A stretch of 64,000 nt of DNA from Mercenaria mercenaria (GCF_021730395.1 NC_069371.1:49176001-49240000); one strand, 5' to 3'; shown: positions 1 through 12,815, counted from the stretch's first letter. Made by a program: numbers and translations. The notes: generated by a model from the letters alone, not told the origin.

Positions 1-123
1 TTCACTAGGGCGGCAGAACTACAAACGAAAGACGAATATGTTAAATCAATCAACAGCTTTGAATGGAAAAATAAAAATGAAAGAAAGTACACATATCTAA
101 ATAATGTATTAGAGGAAACAACA

Positions 124-136
124 GTATAGATTCAAA

Positions 137-167
<31 letters not shown>

Positions 168-176
168 ACAAATACA
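124..176. repeat. (AAAT)n microsatellite
   Basis: About twelve AAAT units (read AAATAAAT on plus, with a CAAAT interruption near the end). Simple sequence; the hydrophobic minus-strand reading frame over it is an artefact of the repeat. Confidence 0.9.
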
Positions 177-540
177 TCAATAAAATAGTTAAAGCTAAAC
201 TTATAAGACACATTTTTATCTATATCTGCATCCCGTCTATCAAACAATTGTACAGATATTATCAACAGCCGTCTATGTGGGCGTTTTACTAAATGACTTG
301 TCCGTCATTTGCTGAAGGCTAGATCATTGTGTTGATAAATGCAACTAAAGTTTAAACAGTATTTATTGGTATATCAGGGGAAAAACGTTTTAACATCGTA
401 TCTTCATTCTTGCACGTATATTCAATTTCCGCCAGAGTTTACTCCGCCAAAGAGACAAAGTCAGTATCGCCGATAATGCTTTACAGCAAATACTGGTCCG
501 CCATTTGTCAGTACTTTATATCAAAAGTTGCACGTCCTCT

Positions 541-3500
541 TCATTTATTCCAGGTATTCTTGCAAGAACAATAACCTGGGACGCAAAAAAGTCAAATTTC
601 ACCTGAGTGGTTTCATTGTAAGCCATCAATACCAATGTTTTATATTCAATTTCACATTTACCAGGACAACTTCCGGTCCCCCTGCAAAGTAAATCATATA
701 TATTAAATTTCGGCATGTGTTACATTAAACCCATAATTTATTCAAATATGTTTATGAGTGTGTCATAATAGTGTGAAGAAAACATGAATATTGTTACGGC
801 TTGAGGCAGACTTGAAAAAGTCATACATGAATATTGTTAATTGGTAGATAATGACCCAAAACGCATTCTAGATAAGTTTTCAGACACGGGTGGAAACTTT
901 GTTTGAACCACTAATCTTCCATGAACATGCCTGAGAATGGAATCCAAAAAGCAGTGAGAATCATATTGTTTGAAAAAAAAGTGTAAGAATATGCTACGAA
1001 TTTTAGAAATCGCGCTTCACTTTCTTGTTAGCATCTTTTCTCTATCATTTATTTTTTTCTATTTTTTCAATTAAAAGATATATTTTACCTTAAATTTATA
1101 TGAACAATTACTACACAGTATTAATGAAAACACAGGATTAACATGTGCGTGTGTTTACGTGCGTGCATGTGTGCGTGCGCACGTATGTGCACTATATGTT
1201 AGGTTTTGAAAATACATGTACCATGATAAATGTATATGTAAACACGGTATGAATATACAATCACGGGTACTACACTGTGCCTATGGTACCGTCTGTACTG
1301 ATGAGAAATGTAGGCACTTCGCTTCCGGTACCGCAGATACTTCGCCGATGTTGACAAAACAAGCGAGATCGGTGAGTGATTTTTTTTCATTTTTGACATT
1401 TTATTACTGCATGGATCATGTTTTCAAAACTCGGGGAATGTAGCGGGGTGTAGATGTATCTTATGTACATATCCGTGCTAAATTTAGTGGCAAATGATCA
1501 ATTTCCTAGAAACGTAAGGACAAATAAGTTGGGAATGAAACGTGAATTTTTTTAAATCAGCGACTGTTTAGATTCATTTCTTTTCCCAGACCCAAACCGC
1601 ATCGTCACTGCCGTCGTAAATTATATCTATAAATGACATGTGATCTGCCAAAACATAAAATGTGTCCAGAAAATTCCGAATTTGAATGTTATGCCGATTT
1701 TGGAAAAGTGCCACAGGCACCTCGACGATGCCGCAGCCCCTTCGAGGTTCCGCAGGTACTTCTAAAAGTACCGGGCCATAAATTTGGCCGAAAACTAACT
1801 ATATCTCCAATAATTCGCCCTCGTACGATCACGCCAAAATGATGTTATATTGGTCAGATGCAGCGCTTCTATTTCAAGAAAATGGTATATAGGTATTTTT
1901 AGTTTTTGTCCTTCATCCGCCTTTTTGAGATTTTGCAACAGCACAAAAAAATCAAAATATTTTTGGAACAACCTTATTGAAATTTTTCTTAAACAGATTT
2001 TTTTCTAAAATCATTACCAAAGGATATAATTACCTCCCCTACATGACCATGTTAGAGCTATACCGGCGCTTGAAATACAAAATACTTATGTGATTAAGGA
2101 ACATAGCATTCCCTTTGTATATGCATCCTTTTTCTACTTTCCCCTTCAACCCCCCCCCCCACCCCCCTTTCTGCCCCTTGCCCCTTCCTCCCCCTCTATC
2201 TATATTTTGCATAAAATTAAAATGTACTTGTTGGATTTTTGAAGCAACCCGTCTGTAATATTTTTCCGTTACAGCTTCTTTTTGTTGTGGGCCTACTTTG
2301 CAAATGCGTGGCTCTGAGGCTGTGTTTGTGGTGCTCTGTGCTTCCGAGAAATCTACACTTACCTATTATCTTTTGCGAAGACAATTACATAATAACATGG
2401 ACAGACAAATAACAGAGAAGTGCTCCCTATGTGTCGTCCAGCGGACATAATTGGTGAGCTCGATTCATACTAAGCCGGGCTATCCCGATCACGTGACTGG
2501 TACACCGAAATGCGCCGTGATGTTTCGATCGGGCTATTTGACATATACCGAATTGGTGCGAGTGCAACTAGCCTGACTGAAAGGAGTACAAATTGGCGAA
2601 ATTGGTGTACTGGGCGAAAACGGGGTACATAATCGAGCCCACCTAGTATTACATTTACTTACGTTTCATTTGGTATGAATAGGCTTACCTGTGGAACAAA
2701 ACTGCTTTTCAGTGGCACAACCTACAGTAGATGTTTGTGAAAATGTGTTCGCTCATACTAATGATCGATTGTGTTCCCGCAAAAAAAGATAAAGAATACA
2801 AATAAGAAACAGAACAAAAAAAAACATAATGTTATCAGATCAATATATAGATCTAAAACCAACCAATTAGAGCCTGAAAAGAACGTGCAGAGAAGGCTTT
2901 TTTTAACAAAAAGTTTAATGTTTTCGGAAAAATACAGTTTGTTTAAACTGATCAAAAAGAATCTGGTACTAAAAAGAGTTTAAGATTACCCGTGAAGATA
3001 AACTGACTGCTAAACTAGTTGTTTGATACTTCATCAAATGTATTGGAAAGATGCGTGAATATCATTTAGGCCATACTAAATTAATTATACTTAGGTTCCT
3101 CAGAGGTTTTCAAAACAAAAAATAATTGGACAAGCCATCGTTAAAAAATGAAACATTTTCCGAAATGGAAAAAAAAATTAGACCGAACAGGGAAAAACTA
3201 GGAGCGATTATTATGTAATTGTCTTCGCAAGTATTTTGTATTTCATTGTATCACTAGGGGGTAACTATATCCTTTGGTAATGATTTTAGAACGTAATCTG
3301 TTAAAAAACGTCAATAAGGTTGTTCAAAAAAAATTTTTTTTTGTGCTGTTGCAAAATCTCAAAAAGGCGGGTGAAGGACAAAATCTAAAAATATCTTTAT
3401 TCCATTTTCTTGAAATAGAAGCGCTGCATCTGACCAATATAATATCATTTTGACGTGATCGTAGAGGATGAGTAATTGGAGATTTAGTTAGTTTTCGGCC

Positions 3501-6500
3501 AAAGTTATGGCCCGGTACTTTTAGATGTACCTGCGGAACCTCGAAGGGGCTGCGGCATCGTCGAAGTGCCTGCGGCACATTTCCAAAATTGACATAACGT
3601 TCAAATTCGGAATTTTCTGGACACATTTTATGTTTTGGCAGATCACATGTCATTTATAGATATAATTTACGGCGGCAGTGACGATATGGTTTGGGTAAGC
3701 GAAAAGAAATGAGTCTAAACAACCGCTGATGGGAAAAAATTCACGTTTCATTCCTTGCGTTTCTAGGAAATTGATCATTTGCCACTAAATTTAGCATGGA
3801 TATGTGCATACGATACATCTACACCCCGCTACATTCCCCGAGTTTTGAAAAAATTATCCATGCAGTAACAAAATGACAAAAATGAAAAGATGCATTCTTC
3901 GATCTAATTTGTTTTTAAACATTTGCGAAGTACCTGCGGTACCGGAAGCGAAGTGCCTTGAAGTTCATTTCTAATCAGCACAGGCAGTACCACAGGCACT
4001 GTTTAGCACCCGTGACAATGTCATTAAAACATTGGAAGGTTTTAAACCAATATTTGTTACTTTATCAGACATCAAATGTGAATGTGGCTACACTAAGCGA
4101 AACCTTTTAATGCACCCTCGATATTCTGGTAAAGTAGAAATATGAAATGTCTATTACACGAAGACAAATATGAAATAAAGCAAATAACCGTTTCATGCAT
4201 TTTACGACCTTCACTATTTTTTGAAAGGTCATAACAAAACAGATGTTACAGTAATAGTGTGTTTGTTTCATTCCATGAGAACATATAACTAGATAATGCA
4301 TTTTCACTTTTATACATGTTTGGTTCAATATCAAAACAAACTTAATTTTGTTTCCAATATATAACAGGAAAAAGAAACTCCTTTGCTACTGTCTTGATTT
4401 GCCTGTCTTACAAACAAAATAATTTCCGTTTGTAAATTTTAGACATTATTGCGATTGTTCTATGTAATTTTTAAAATGGGTTGAAGTAAGTGAATGATAT
4501 GATGTCCTTGCAGAATTCGATGTTATTGAAATTGATTTTCAGTATATTTTGAACAACACATTTGTCTAAATGTACAACTGTACAATATACTATACCATAT
4601 ACTAAAGATATTGCAAAATGTTAGAAGTTTTGGTTGGAATATTTTTGATACCGACATAAGATGATAATCTATATAAAGATATGCATAGATAATCGTACAG
4701 TTTATAGTATAAAAACGTAAAAAATAAATAAACAAACTGAAAAACTTACACACAAGATGCATGTGGTATGTACTGGGTGGTAGGCTCAGGAGCATACCAG
4801 TAATGGAATATTGTCATATTTACACCATAGATGTTCTTCATTGTTGTCATGTTCACATGCTCAATATGCCTGGAACGAAATTCAAAAGTTTTAGCAATAC
4901 TTCCTTTTAGATTGTAAAAATGTGGCTTTAAATGTTGCTACATGAATATATATCTGTTTTACCTTGGTCGCGTACATTTTACTGCAGCTTCGAAGCTTTT
5001 GTTTAGATATAATAACACAAATGATTAAAATGTTACATTTAAATATTTTCAAGTAACTTGCAAGTTCACTGTGAGTTCTTACAGCAAACGTTTTCTTTTA
5101 CCCAGTCCTTGAAAACTGGCTTGTTATATCAGACAAAACCAGCTTTTGAAACTTCGATTACGATTTCAAATTCTTAAAGTGTCTTCTAAACATTGACTGG
5201 GCGCTTCTTTAAGAGTAAATTTTCTCTCGTAATTAAAACTAATATTAAAAATTTCATGCCGTCAGAAATACTAGAGAAATATCAGATTGGAATATAACGT
5301 ATACGAAGTGTTTTGTCCTGCAGAAAACACCTGCGGAGATGTGTGCCATTGTACTTCTGTAAAATGTATGTACGTCATGACTAAGCGTACTAATGCAGGT
5401 TTCGAAATGAGTTTCCTCCCGTCCTTAGCACCGGCTAGACTAGATATTAAATAGGCTCCGTGATCCAAATGAACCAGAAAATGTAACCACAGTCGCAAAA
5501 TGTCATTTAAAGAATGACATTTTGATAGTTCATTACATATATAAGATGCTAGTTTGGAAGCACAAAATGTAACCAAACAAAATGAAAGTAGAAACGATTT
5601 GATTAAATCTGATGAAATATGCGTACACTCTTGCGCCCCCTTGCACTGGCTTAAGTACTACATTATATTGAACTACACTACAAATATTGAATATACCCTC
5701 TGATCCAAAATGACCAGGAAATATAACACTACTTGGTTCAAGTACAGAGAGAGTTTGTATAGCCGCCAGATGGCATTTTAAGCCGTGTTTGCGGTAAAGT
5801 TTTCTTGAAACTAACTTTTTATGCAGTGTCAGACTAAGTGCGATTAAATCAAAAATTGAAAATATACAAACAAAAGATAAAGGAAAATTCTTAACGATTT
5901 GAAAAAAAAAGAAAAATTGTCTGTTATATTCAAAGACAGTTGCAGAAAATAGTACAAAAGGAGGAAAATTGTGTTTTTTTATTTCGTAGAACATTCGAAT
6001 GCAGTAAAAAATATTTGGCTGGTCAGGTGCACTAAACTTACGTTGCACAACATATATCACCGTCGTCTCTGGTTTGAGGTCCCGAGTCTGTACCTTGAAG
6101 TTCATCTTTGCCCACAGCAGCATTGTTGACTTTGTCAAGCATGGATATTTCGGGCGCCGTATGGAACAGACCACTCAACGCCTTTAATAGACTGAGGTCA
6201 CTGAAAGTAATAGTGTCTAAATTGGAAAGGTTTCAAATAATTATATTTCTCATCTCATTTAAAGGCAGTTCTGCACGTTCGAATCAATTGTTTTTCTACA
6301 AATTATAATTTGATTAAACCTCAACATTTTTTAAAACTTCAGGGTAGACAAAGAAAACATGGCACATATAATTATACTTAGTTAGGTCGTCCGCTTCATT
6401 CTTTGCTACACTGACTGAAAATATTTAGACGCCATGGAAGGTTTCATAATAAGAGTCTTATGGAAAATTAATATTCTTTTCGCAAAAAGATATTTTACTA

Positions 6501-8772
6501 CGAATCAATGAAACTTTTCAGCATTGTAAATTAATCTATTTTCAATTGTATTGTCAAATAAAATGTTTAGGTCCTTATGCTTAATTTTGAGATCAACGCT
6601 TTGAGAGTTACGTAAAATCAAGAAAATTTGGCCGTATTTCTTAGAATTATTTCACTTGTCATCTAACTTATTATCATTCTTTTTATCTTTATAAAAATGT
6701 AATGTGGCTTTTTTTTAAAGTACACTCGGGATGACATTTATACATAGGATGATTTTCCCTTCCGTAAGCCGATTATCCATTAATGGAGTTACATGATGAC
6801 TTCAGGTTAATCAAATGAGTAGAACTCACTTATCTGTTTTTGACATGAAACATGTCCCATTTATTGAATGTCTAACGGAAATGCCTGATAGCCAATATGA
6901 ACAACGATGGTAATATACAAAATGATAGCATTGATTTATGATTGTATTTCAGTTCGTTTATAGATTACATTTATTGATATATTTCTATATAAATCTTTAA
7001 GAAGATCCCCAAAAGTATAGACTGCAACCAAGCAAATCTACTTGGAATTTGTGCGTGAGAGGTAAATGTGCAACACCCTCAAGTCCTCCATAGCACCTGT
7101 TTAGCGGAACCCTGCTATTCAAAAACTCTGAATGGACTCTATGATCCCAGTGGATTAGAACATGTAACAACACTGACCCTAAAGTGTGAAGACTAAGGTA
7201 GAAAGATACCAGTATATGTTCAATTAAAACAAAATATATCTTTCAAACAAACAGTTCAATAGATACTGGTATATTTTTCCATGAAATCTGCAGAAATAAT
7301 CTAGTCCCTTATTTTTATACTGCTCACGGTGTGTGTTCCATGAAATCTGCAGAAATAATCTAGTCACTTATTTTTATACTGCTCACGGTGTGTGTTGCAT
7401 GTATGTGTGACTTCTGTAGCAGGTAATAAAAAACATAATGTCGTCTTACTGCATGATATGAATACAGTTCCTGACCAAATATTTACCTATTTATTTAAGG
7501 TTTTATGCAATTAGTTATTTAGTTACAGATTTGGGTATGATTTTTTAATAACAGTTTTCTCACCGTTTAGCTAGTGTTGGGAAATCTTATAATATATCAT
7601 CCGTGAACAATAGTAGCGAAAACCATATTTCATAAACACCTGTCAATTGTCAAAAAATATTTCTCACTTTTCAAATCATTATACAGATTTTTAATATAAC
7701 ATGTACAGAAAAATATTGAATGATGATCTATAGATAAATAATAAGAACGTACAATTTAATAAAATTATAGCGTGTGATTATGAATAAAATATATTTCAGT
7801 TTGGAAGAAATACACAATGTCAAATTCAAACAAATACTCTTCAGCTTATGATTATTGCCACTATTTTTGTTAATTTAACTATACACTGATAAACGTCTAG
7901 GAAGCTGATTTCAGCTATAAAGTTGTGCATCATAGCGCACTTAATCATTATGCAAAATAAAAAAGGAGCCATAGATTAATTTCTAATTTACATATTTCGT
8001 GATTCTCACCATCCTGCAGCTTCTGTGTATTACATAGATGCATATGAATAAACAAATTATTAAAGCTCTGTTTGAAGTACATCAAAGAACTTTTATCAAA
8101 ATAGTTCAAAAGAGTTTATCAAAGTTGCTTAACATAAATTATCGCAAACTATTTTAATATCCCGCAAGGACACGCGATAAATGGAGATGAATCGAAATAA
8201 TAAGTCTCCAAACTTATAGATTTAAGCGACATGTTAAATCATTGTAGTTACAGATGAATCTTTATCAAATGTTCAGGGCCCAGTTGTTCGAAACTTTAAC
8301 ATACTGTTAATCTAATCGCCTGTTAAATTTTGATTCAAGATTCTAGTTTTGGTGGGAAACACTAGTATGATGTTTTAATTTTACTGTAAAGACGTTTTAG
8401 TGTTCATAATCCTTAAGTCGTACATTTGTTTTTCTACGTTTTCTAAAATGTTGAAATATTATTTTAAAAGTTAATCGACTGTTAGCTTAATCAATTGTTA
8501 AAGTTTCGAACAACTAGTCAGTGTATTTCAAAAAGATACAAAATATTTTGAAAGGAGATGTTGGAGATTATTTTGAAGCCAAAAAGAGAAAATACGTTTT
8601 CCACGTGTTCCACGTTGCGAGTTTATTTCTCATTTTCAAATATCGTTTTTCTCAATTTTAGTATATCTGTACACTATTTTTTTCAACGGAAACAGACTTC
8701 TTAGTTTAATACTTTAAACCTAAATTAATAACATCTTACCTCGGAGATTCACAAAAGCCATTTTTGCAAGTG
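541..8772 (-). CDS. Secreted cystine-knot (Spaetzle/neurotrophin-like) protein, paralogue A; last exon frameshifted
   Basis: Four exons are recognised on the minus strand by alignment with genes B and C: 8772-8740 (partial, Cys-x4-Cys then Glu-Ser-Pro), 6200-6042 (159 nt, ends Asp-Asp-Gly-Asp-Ile-Cys-Cys), 4869-4750 (120 nt, ends HASC) and 681-541 (GTGSCPGKC ... VPGYCSCKNTWNK). All introns are phase 2, as in B and C, with consensus donors (GTAAG) and CAG/TAG acceptors. Predicted NxT/NxS sites occur in exon 3 (two NMT) and exon 4 (NET). No signal-peptide exon was found upstream of 8772. In exon 4 the run of six A at 585-590 must gain one base to move from KFDFF into VPGYCSC; without that the frame runs past the conserved CxC to a stop at 516-518. 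The exon is 141 nt against 142 in C. This is either a real lesion or a homopolymer error. Intron 3 carries the 2.75-kb foldback element. A role as an extracellular cytokine-like ligand is inferred from the fold only. Confidence 0.6.
1141..1196. repeat. GT/GC-rich microsatellite
   Basis: Degenerate (GTGT/GTGC)n tract just outside the foldback element, within intron 3 of gene A. Confidence 0.7.
1262..4014. mobile_element. 2.75-kb foldback DNA element with about 0.8-kb inverted arms and 5-bp target repeat
   Basis: The ends CACGGGTACTACACTGTGCC (left) and CACGGGTGCTAAACAGTGCC (right, read on minus) match as inverted repeats, and homology continues for about 800 bp inward (roughly 1262-2090 against 3235-4014). 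The element is flanked by the direct repeat ACAAT (1257-1261 and 4015-4019). The left arm is interrupted by about 270 bp (about 2092-2364, including a C-rich tract near 2148-2168), after which the arms resume (2365-2395 against 3205-3232). The central loop, about 2400-3200, has no convincing transposase. The matching peptides on both arms (starting MTCDLPKHKMCPENSEFE) are mirror images, not genes. A 5-bp target repeat and CAC termini are features of the Transib/RAG-like superfamily, but assignment is tentative. Confidence 0.8.
2148..2210. repeat. C-rich low-complexity tract
   Basis: Run of C interrupted by A and T, followed by CCCCTT-type sequence, inside the extra segment of the foldback left arm. 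Nothing coding. Confidence 0.7.
7279..7396. repeat. Two tandem copies of a 59-bp unit
   Basis: 7279-7337 and 7338-7396 are nearly identical (unit starts CCATGAAATCTGCAGAAATA). Lies in intron 1 of gene A (6201-8739). The rest of that intron is AT-rich with no other recognised feature apart from the MITE at 8276. Confidence 0.9.
8276..8518. mobile_element. Short MITE with GTTGTTCGAAACTTTAAC inverted repeats
   Basis: Left end GGGCCCAGTTGTTCGAAACT and right end (minus) ACTAGTTGTTCGAAACTTTA form terminal inverted repeats about 243 bp apart, with further TTAAT/ATTAA dyads inside. No coding capacity. Inserted in intron 1 of gene A. Confidence 0.75.
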
Positions 8773-8971
8773 CTACAATTGAATGTTGAATGGAATTAAA
8801 TCTCAATATAGATGAATTAAGAACTGCTCGTACTATCTCTTTTATAGCACGGAAATTTAAAGAATTTTTGAAGTAATGAGATATTGATAACTATATATAA
8901 CCTTAGATACAAAAGCTTTGTATTATTTAAACTTAACAGCTGACATTCGTATATATTTACTAACCTTTCAA

Positions 8972-9312
8972 GCGTGCATGTATAAAAATGTACAGAACCT
9001 CTCAATGCGTGAATGTATAAAAAAGGTACAGACACCTCTCCAATGCGTGCACATCGTATATAAAAGGTACAGACACCTCTCCAATGCGTGCACATCGTAT
9101 ATAAAAAATACAGACTTCTTCCAATGCGTGCACATCGTATGTAAAAGGTACAGACACCTCTCCAATGCGTGCACATCGTATATAAAAGGTACAGACACCT
9201 CTCCAATGCGTGCACATCGTATATAAAAGGTACAGACACCTCTCCAATGCGTGCACATCGTATATAAAAGATGCAGACACCTTTCCAATGCGTGGACATC
9301 GTATAAAAGACA
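8972..9312. repeat. 41-bp minisatellite, about eight copies
   Basis: Unit CGTATATAAAAGGTACAGAC plus the following 21 bases (ACCTCTCCAATGCG-type), with central copies almost identical. Because 41 is not divisible by three and the unit lacks minus-strand stops, all three minus frames stay open and encode the same 41-residue cycle. These frames are repeat artefacts. It sits about 200 bp upstream of the first recognised exon of gene A, so it is in intronic or promoter DNA of that gene. Confidence 0.9.
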
Positions 9313-9535
9313 CAGAGGATCGTTTTCTTTATTACAGTGAAGCCCTCGGTGTCCTGATTAAAGCTGGACGGAATGGTGCAGAAAAGGTCATAGGATGAGG
9401 AGGACGAACCCCTTCGAACTTACGGGAGATCATTAACCTTGAGCAAGAAGACACCGGCCACCCAGATCCATCCAACGTGAAAATTCTGACATCGGCGGCC
9501 GACAGCATTGAATGCGACAAGTGACATACATTTTC
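9313..9535 (+). other. GC-richer, coding-like remnant of unknown origin
   Basis: Between the minisatellite and the tandem duplication lies about 220 bp with more balanced composition. On plus it reads SEALGVLIKAGRNGAEKVIG, then, after a stop, RTPSNLREIINLEQEDTG and DPSNVKILTSAADSIECD. The residue mix looks like decayed protein-coding sequence, possibly captured exon or retrocopy material. No family was recognised. Confidence 0.25.
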
Positions 9536-9601
9536 AAGCGGCGGTAAACATCGACAGTACTGCTCAATGTGGTACTTATGTGCATTGAAAACGTGTAAAA
9601 T

Positions 9602-11233
9602 GTAAGATGTGCACTGTAAAATGGCATCATCATAACAATAAGGTACTGACCCCTGCAGCATCTTGACACAAATATTTAACTTGTAAAAATAGTATCCACA
9701 AGAAATTAGAAAATAACTGTTAAACGTGAAAAAAATGTTGTTAAAATAAAAAAAAAAGAACATTATACTTTCAAAATTATTGTTCACTTAAAATGAAAAA
9801 GATTTTTTTTTTTACTTTCACAATTACTGTTCACTTAAAATAAATAGAAATTACTATTATCTTCGGCTAATGTGTTTGGATCAATGAGTGAATTATGTCG
9901 GTCACTTGTTCACTGGTATACGTGTAAGTGTTCATGACTAGATTTTGTCATCTGTAATGAATGGAGGGTAAGCCAGTTTGTCAAAGACAGCAGTTAATTG
10001 CTTACTGACTGGGGATAGTAACTATAGAACTATTAATTTAGAGTTTAAATCCGTTAAGTACAAACCTGACTTGTAAAGATGTCTATTATTTTACTATTTT
10101 AAATTATATAAATTTTGTTTCATCCTCGTTTAATACTTAACATGGAAATAATAAATTATATTGGGCGCCAATATTGTCCGGAGCAGCAAACAACGTTGAG
10201 AATAATCAAGAAGTAAATTGTTTGAAATGATTATGGTGTGTTACAAAGATGGGGCTGGTTGTTAATCATTTAATATATTAGCTTCATAAGGACGATTGAA
10301 CAGAATTCAGAATTAAAATTATGTATGTATGATTCCTTGATATTGTAATAATGCAAAATATTAATTTCATCTAGTAATACATTTGAATCAGAAAAGTATA
10401 TGTTCGATAAACTTTGCCGCTGTTTCATGTGAGATAACGAAATGCAACCTTGCTAGCTACTTTGGTACGTCAGTGTGTCCAAATAAAAACGTTGAATACT
10501 TGACCTTAATCGCATATAGAATCTTTAAAAAACCTAGAATTGGAAGAGGATATATATCAGAAATCCTTCCCACCTTTTAAAGCAAGGACTGTCATTCGAT
10601 CAACATTCACTATACTATATTTGTATTGGTATTAAGTTTATGTGGCATTTGATTTATGTACAAAGTAAATCTGAAATATGGTCCATTGGTGTAAAATTAT
10701 CGTAGCGCCAGTCCCGGATATGTCCGCCTTATATTCATCCAATGAAATTTACTTTCTACATTTTACTGGTATCAAGTATGTACGGAAGTTAGATTTGTAC
10801 AATATTACATGTATATACTCTACATGAAAAGAAGATCTGAATTGTAATGCAGGAAGTAGGATTGGTGCCGAAGCCACCCAGAGACAGTTACAAATACGAC
10901 GGCCAATCCATTTATATGTATTCATTGACAAACAGGAACGGTAAAATGTGTAAAAAGCTGAATATGAAAGAGATTATGGGACCTACCCTTAAACCAACGG
11001 ACAATGATTAATTGAAGGTGGTGATATATTATATTAAAAAGTTTAATTCTTTATTTGTTTTTTTTCTTTCTTTCCTTACCTGTTTGTTTGTATAAAATGA
11101 AAATTTAATTTAGTAGATGTTTCAGAGTTTTGATAACAGCACAGCTATTAGCAAGTTGTAAGTTGATATTATAATTAACATATGTAAACAGCAAGTTCGA
11201 GAGTTTTGGAGAATAACCTAAACAACATGTTAT
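9602..11233 (+). repeat. Tandem duplication, left copy (about 1.63 kb)
   Basis: Matches 11246-12815 nearly base for base at an offset of about 1644. The copies share non-coding AT-rich sequence with no gene recognised. Small indels separate them (for example a 12-15-base segment near 10005 against 11650). Its inner part (about 10190-10990) also matches 55300-56110 at lower identity, showing an older copy. Confidence 0.9.
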
Positions 11234-11245
11234 ATTTTGTTATTT

Positions 11246-12815
11246 GTAAGATGTGCACTGTAAAATGGCATCATCATAACAATAAGGTACTGACCCCTGC
11301 AGCATCTTGACACAAATATTTAACTTGTAAAAATAGTATCCACAAGAAATTAGAAAATAACTGTTTAACGTGAACAAAATGTTGTTAAAATTAAAAAAAA
11401 AGAACATTATACTTTCAAAATTATTGTTCACTTAAAATGAAAAAGATTTTTGTTTTAATTTCACAATTACTGTTCACTTAAAATAAATAAAAATTACTAT
11501 TATCTTCGGCTAATGTGTTTGGATCAGTGAGTGCATTATATCGGTCACTTGGTCACTGGTATACGTGTAAGTGTTCATGACTAGATTTTGTCATCTGTAA
11601 TGAATGGAGGGTAAGCCAGTTTGTCAAAGACAGCAGTTAATTGCTTAATGACTTCTGAGCTTCATATGGGGATAGTAACTATAGAACTATTAATTCAGAG
11701 TTTAAATCCGTTAAGTACAAACCTGACTTGTAAAGATGTCTATTATTTTACTATCTTAAATTAAATAAATTTTGTTTCATCCTCGTTTAATACTTAACAT
11801 GAAAATAATAAATTATTGGGCGCCAATATTGTCCGGAGCAGCAAACAACGTTGAAAATAATCAAGAAGTAAATTGTTTGAAATGATTATGGTGTGTTACA
11901 AAGACGGGGTTGGTTGTTAATCATTTAATATATTAGCTTCATAAGGACAATTGATAGAATTCAGAATTAAAATTATGTATGTATGATTCCTTGATATTGT
12001 AATAATGCAAAATATTAATTTCATCTAGTAATACATTTAAATCAGAAAAGTATACGTTCGATAAACTTTACCGCTATTTCATGTGAGATAACGAAATGCA
12101 ACCTTGCTAGCTACTTTGGTACCCCAGTGTGTCCAAATAAAAACGTTGAATACTTGACCTTAATCGCATAAAGAATCTTTAAAAAACTTAGAATTGGAAG
12201 AGGATATATATCAGAAATCCTTCCCACCTTTTAAAGCAAGGACTGTCATTCGATCAACATTCACTATACTATATTTGTATTGGTATTAAGTTTATGTGGC
12301 ATTTGATTTATGTACAAAGTAAATCTGAAATATGGTCCATTGGTGTAAAATTATCGTAGCGCCAGTCCCGGATATGTCCGCCTTATATTCATCCAATGAA
12401 ATTCTCTTTCTACATTTTTATTTGTATCAAGTATGTACGGAAGTTAGATTTTTACAATATTACATGTATATACTCTACATGAAAAGAAGATCTTAATTGT
12501 AATGCAGGAGGTAGGATTCGTGGCCTCAACGCGAAACTAGTCTATCTGCTTCTATTTCTATATACACATAGACTAGTTTCGCGTTGAGGCCACAGATTGG
12601 TGTCGAAGCGACCCAGAGACAGTTACAGATACGACCTACAATCCATTTATATGTATTCATTGACGAAAAGGAACGGTAAAATGTGTAAAAATCTGAATAT
12701 GAAAGAGGTTTATAGGACCTACCCTTAAACCGATAGACAATGATAAATTGAAGGCGGTGATAATTATATTTTATTGCAAAATTGGGAGTTTTGGGGAAAA
12801 CTAAACAACATGGAT
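11246..12815 (+). repeat. Tandem duplication, right copy (about 1.57 kb)
   Basis: Second copy of the 9602-11233 unit. It contains a 76-bp hairpin insertion (12519-12594) absent from the left copy, so that insertion followed the duplication or was lost from the left copy. Confidence 0.9.
12519..12594. mobile_element. 76-bp hairpin MITE with GATT target repeat
   Basis: GTGGCCTCAACGCGAAACTA at the left pairs with TAGTTTCGCGTTGAGGCCAC at the right, leaving a loop of about 25-30 bases. GATT flanks both sides (12515-12518 and 12595-12598), and the sister copy near 10855 has the uninterrupted site with one GATT. Confidence 0.85.

Noticed and set aside
1633-3653. Similar proteins at 1633-1842 (plus) and 3324-3653 (minus)
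   Set aside because: Mirror images in the arms of the foldback element; no transposase or host family resemblance.
5533-6174. 213-residue minus-strand frame
   Set aside because: It overlaps gene A exon 2 (6200-6042) in a different frame; the paralogue alignment and splice sites support the other frame.
8817-9313. Three overlapping long minus-strand frames of 103-160 residues
   Set aside because: Produced by the 41-bp minisatellite; all read the same cycled peptide.
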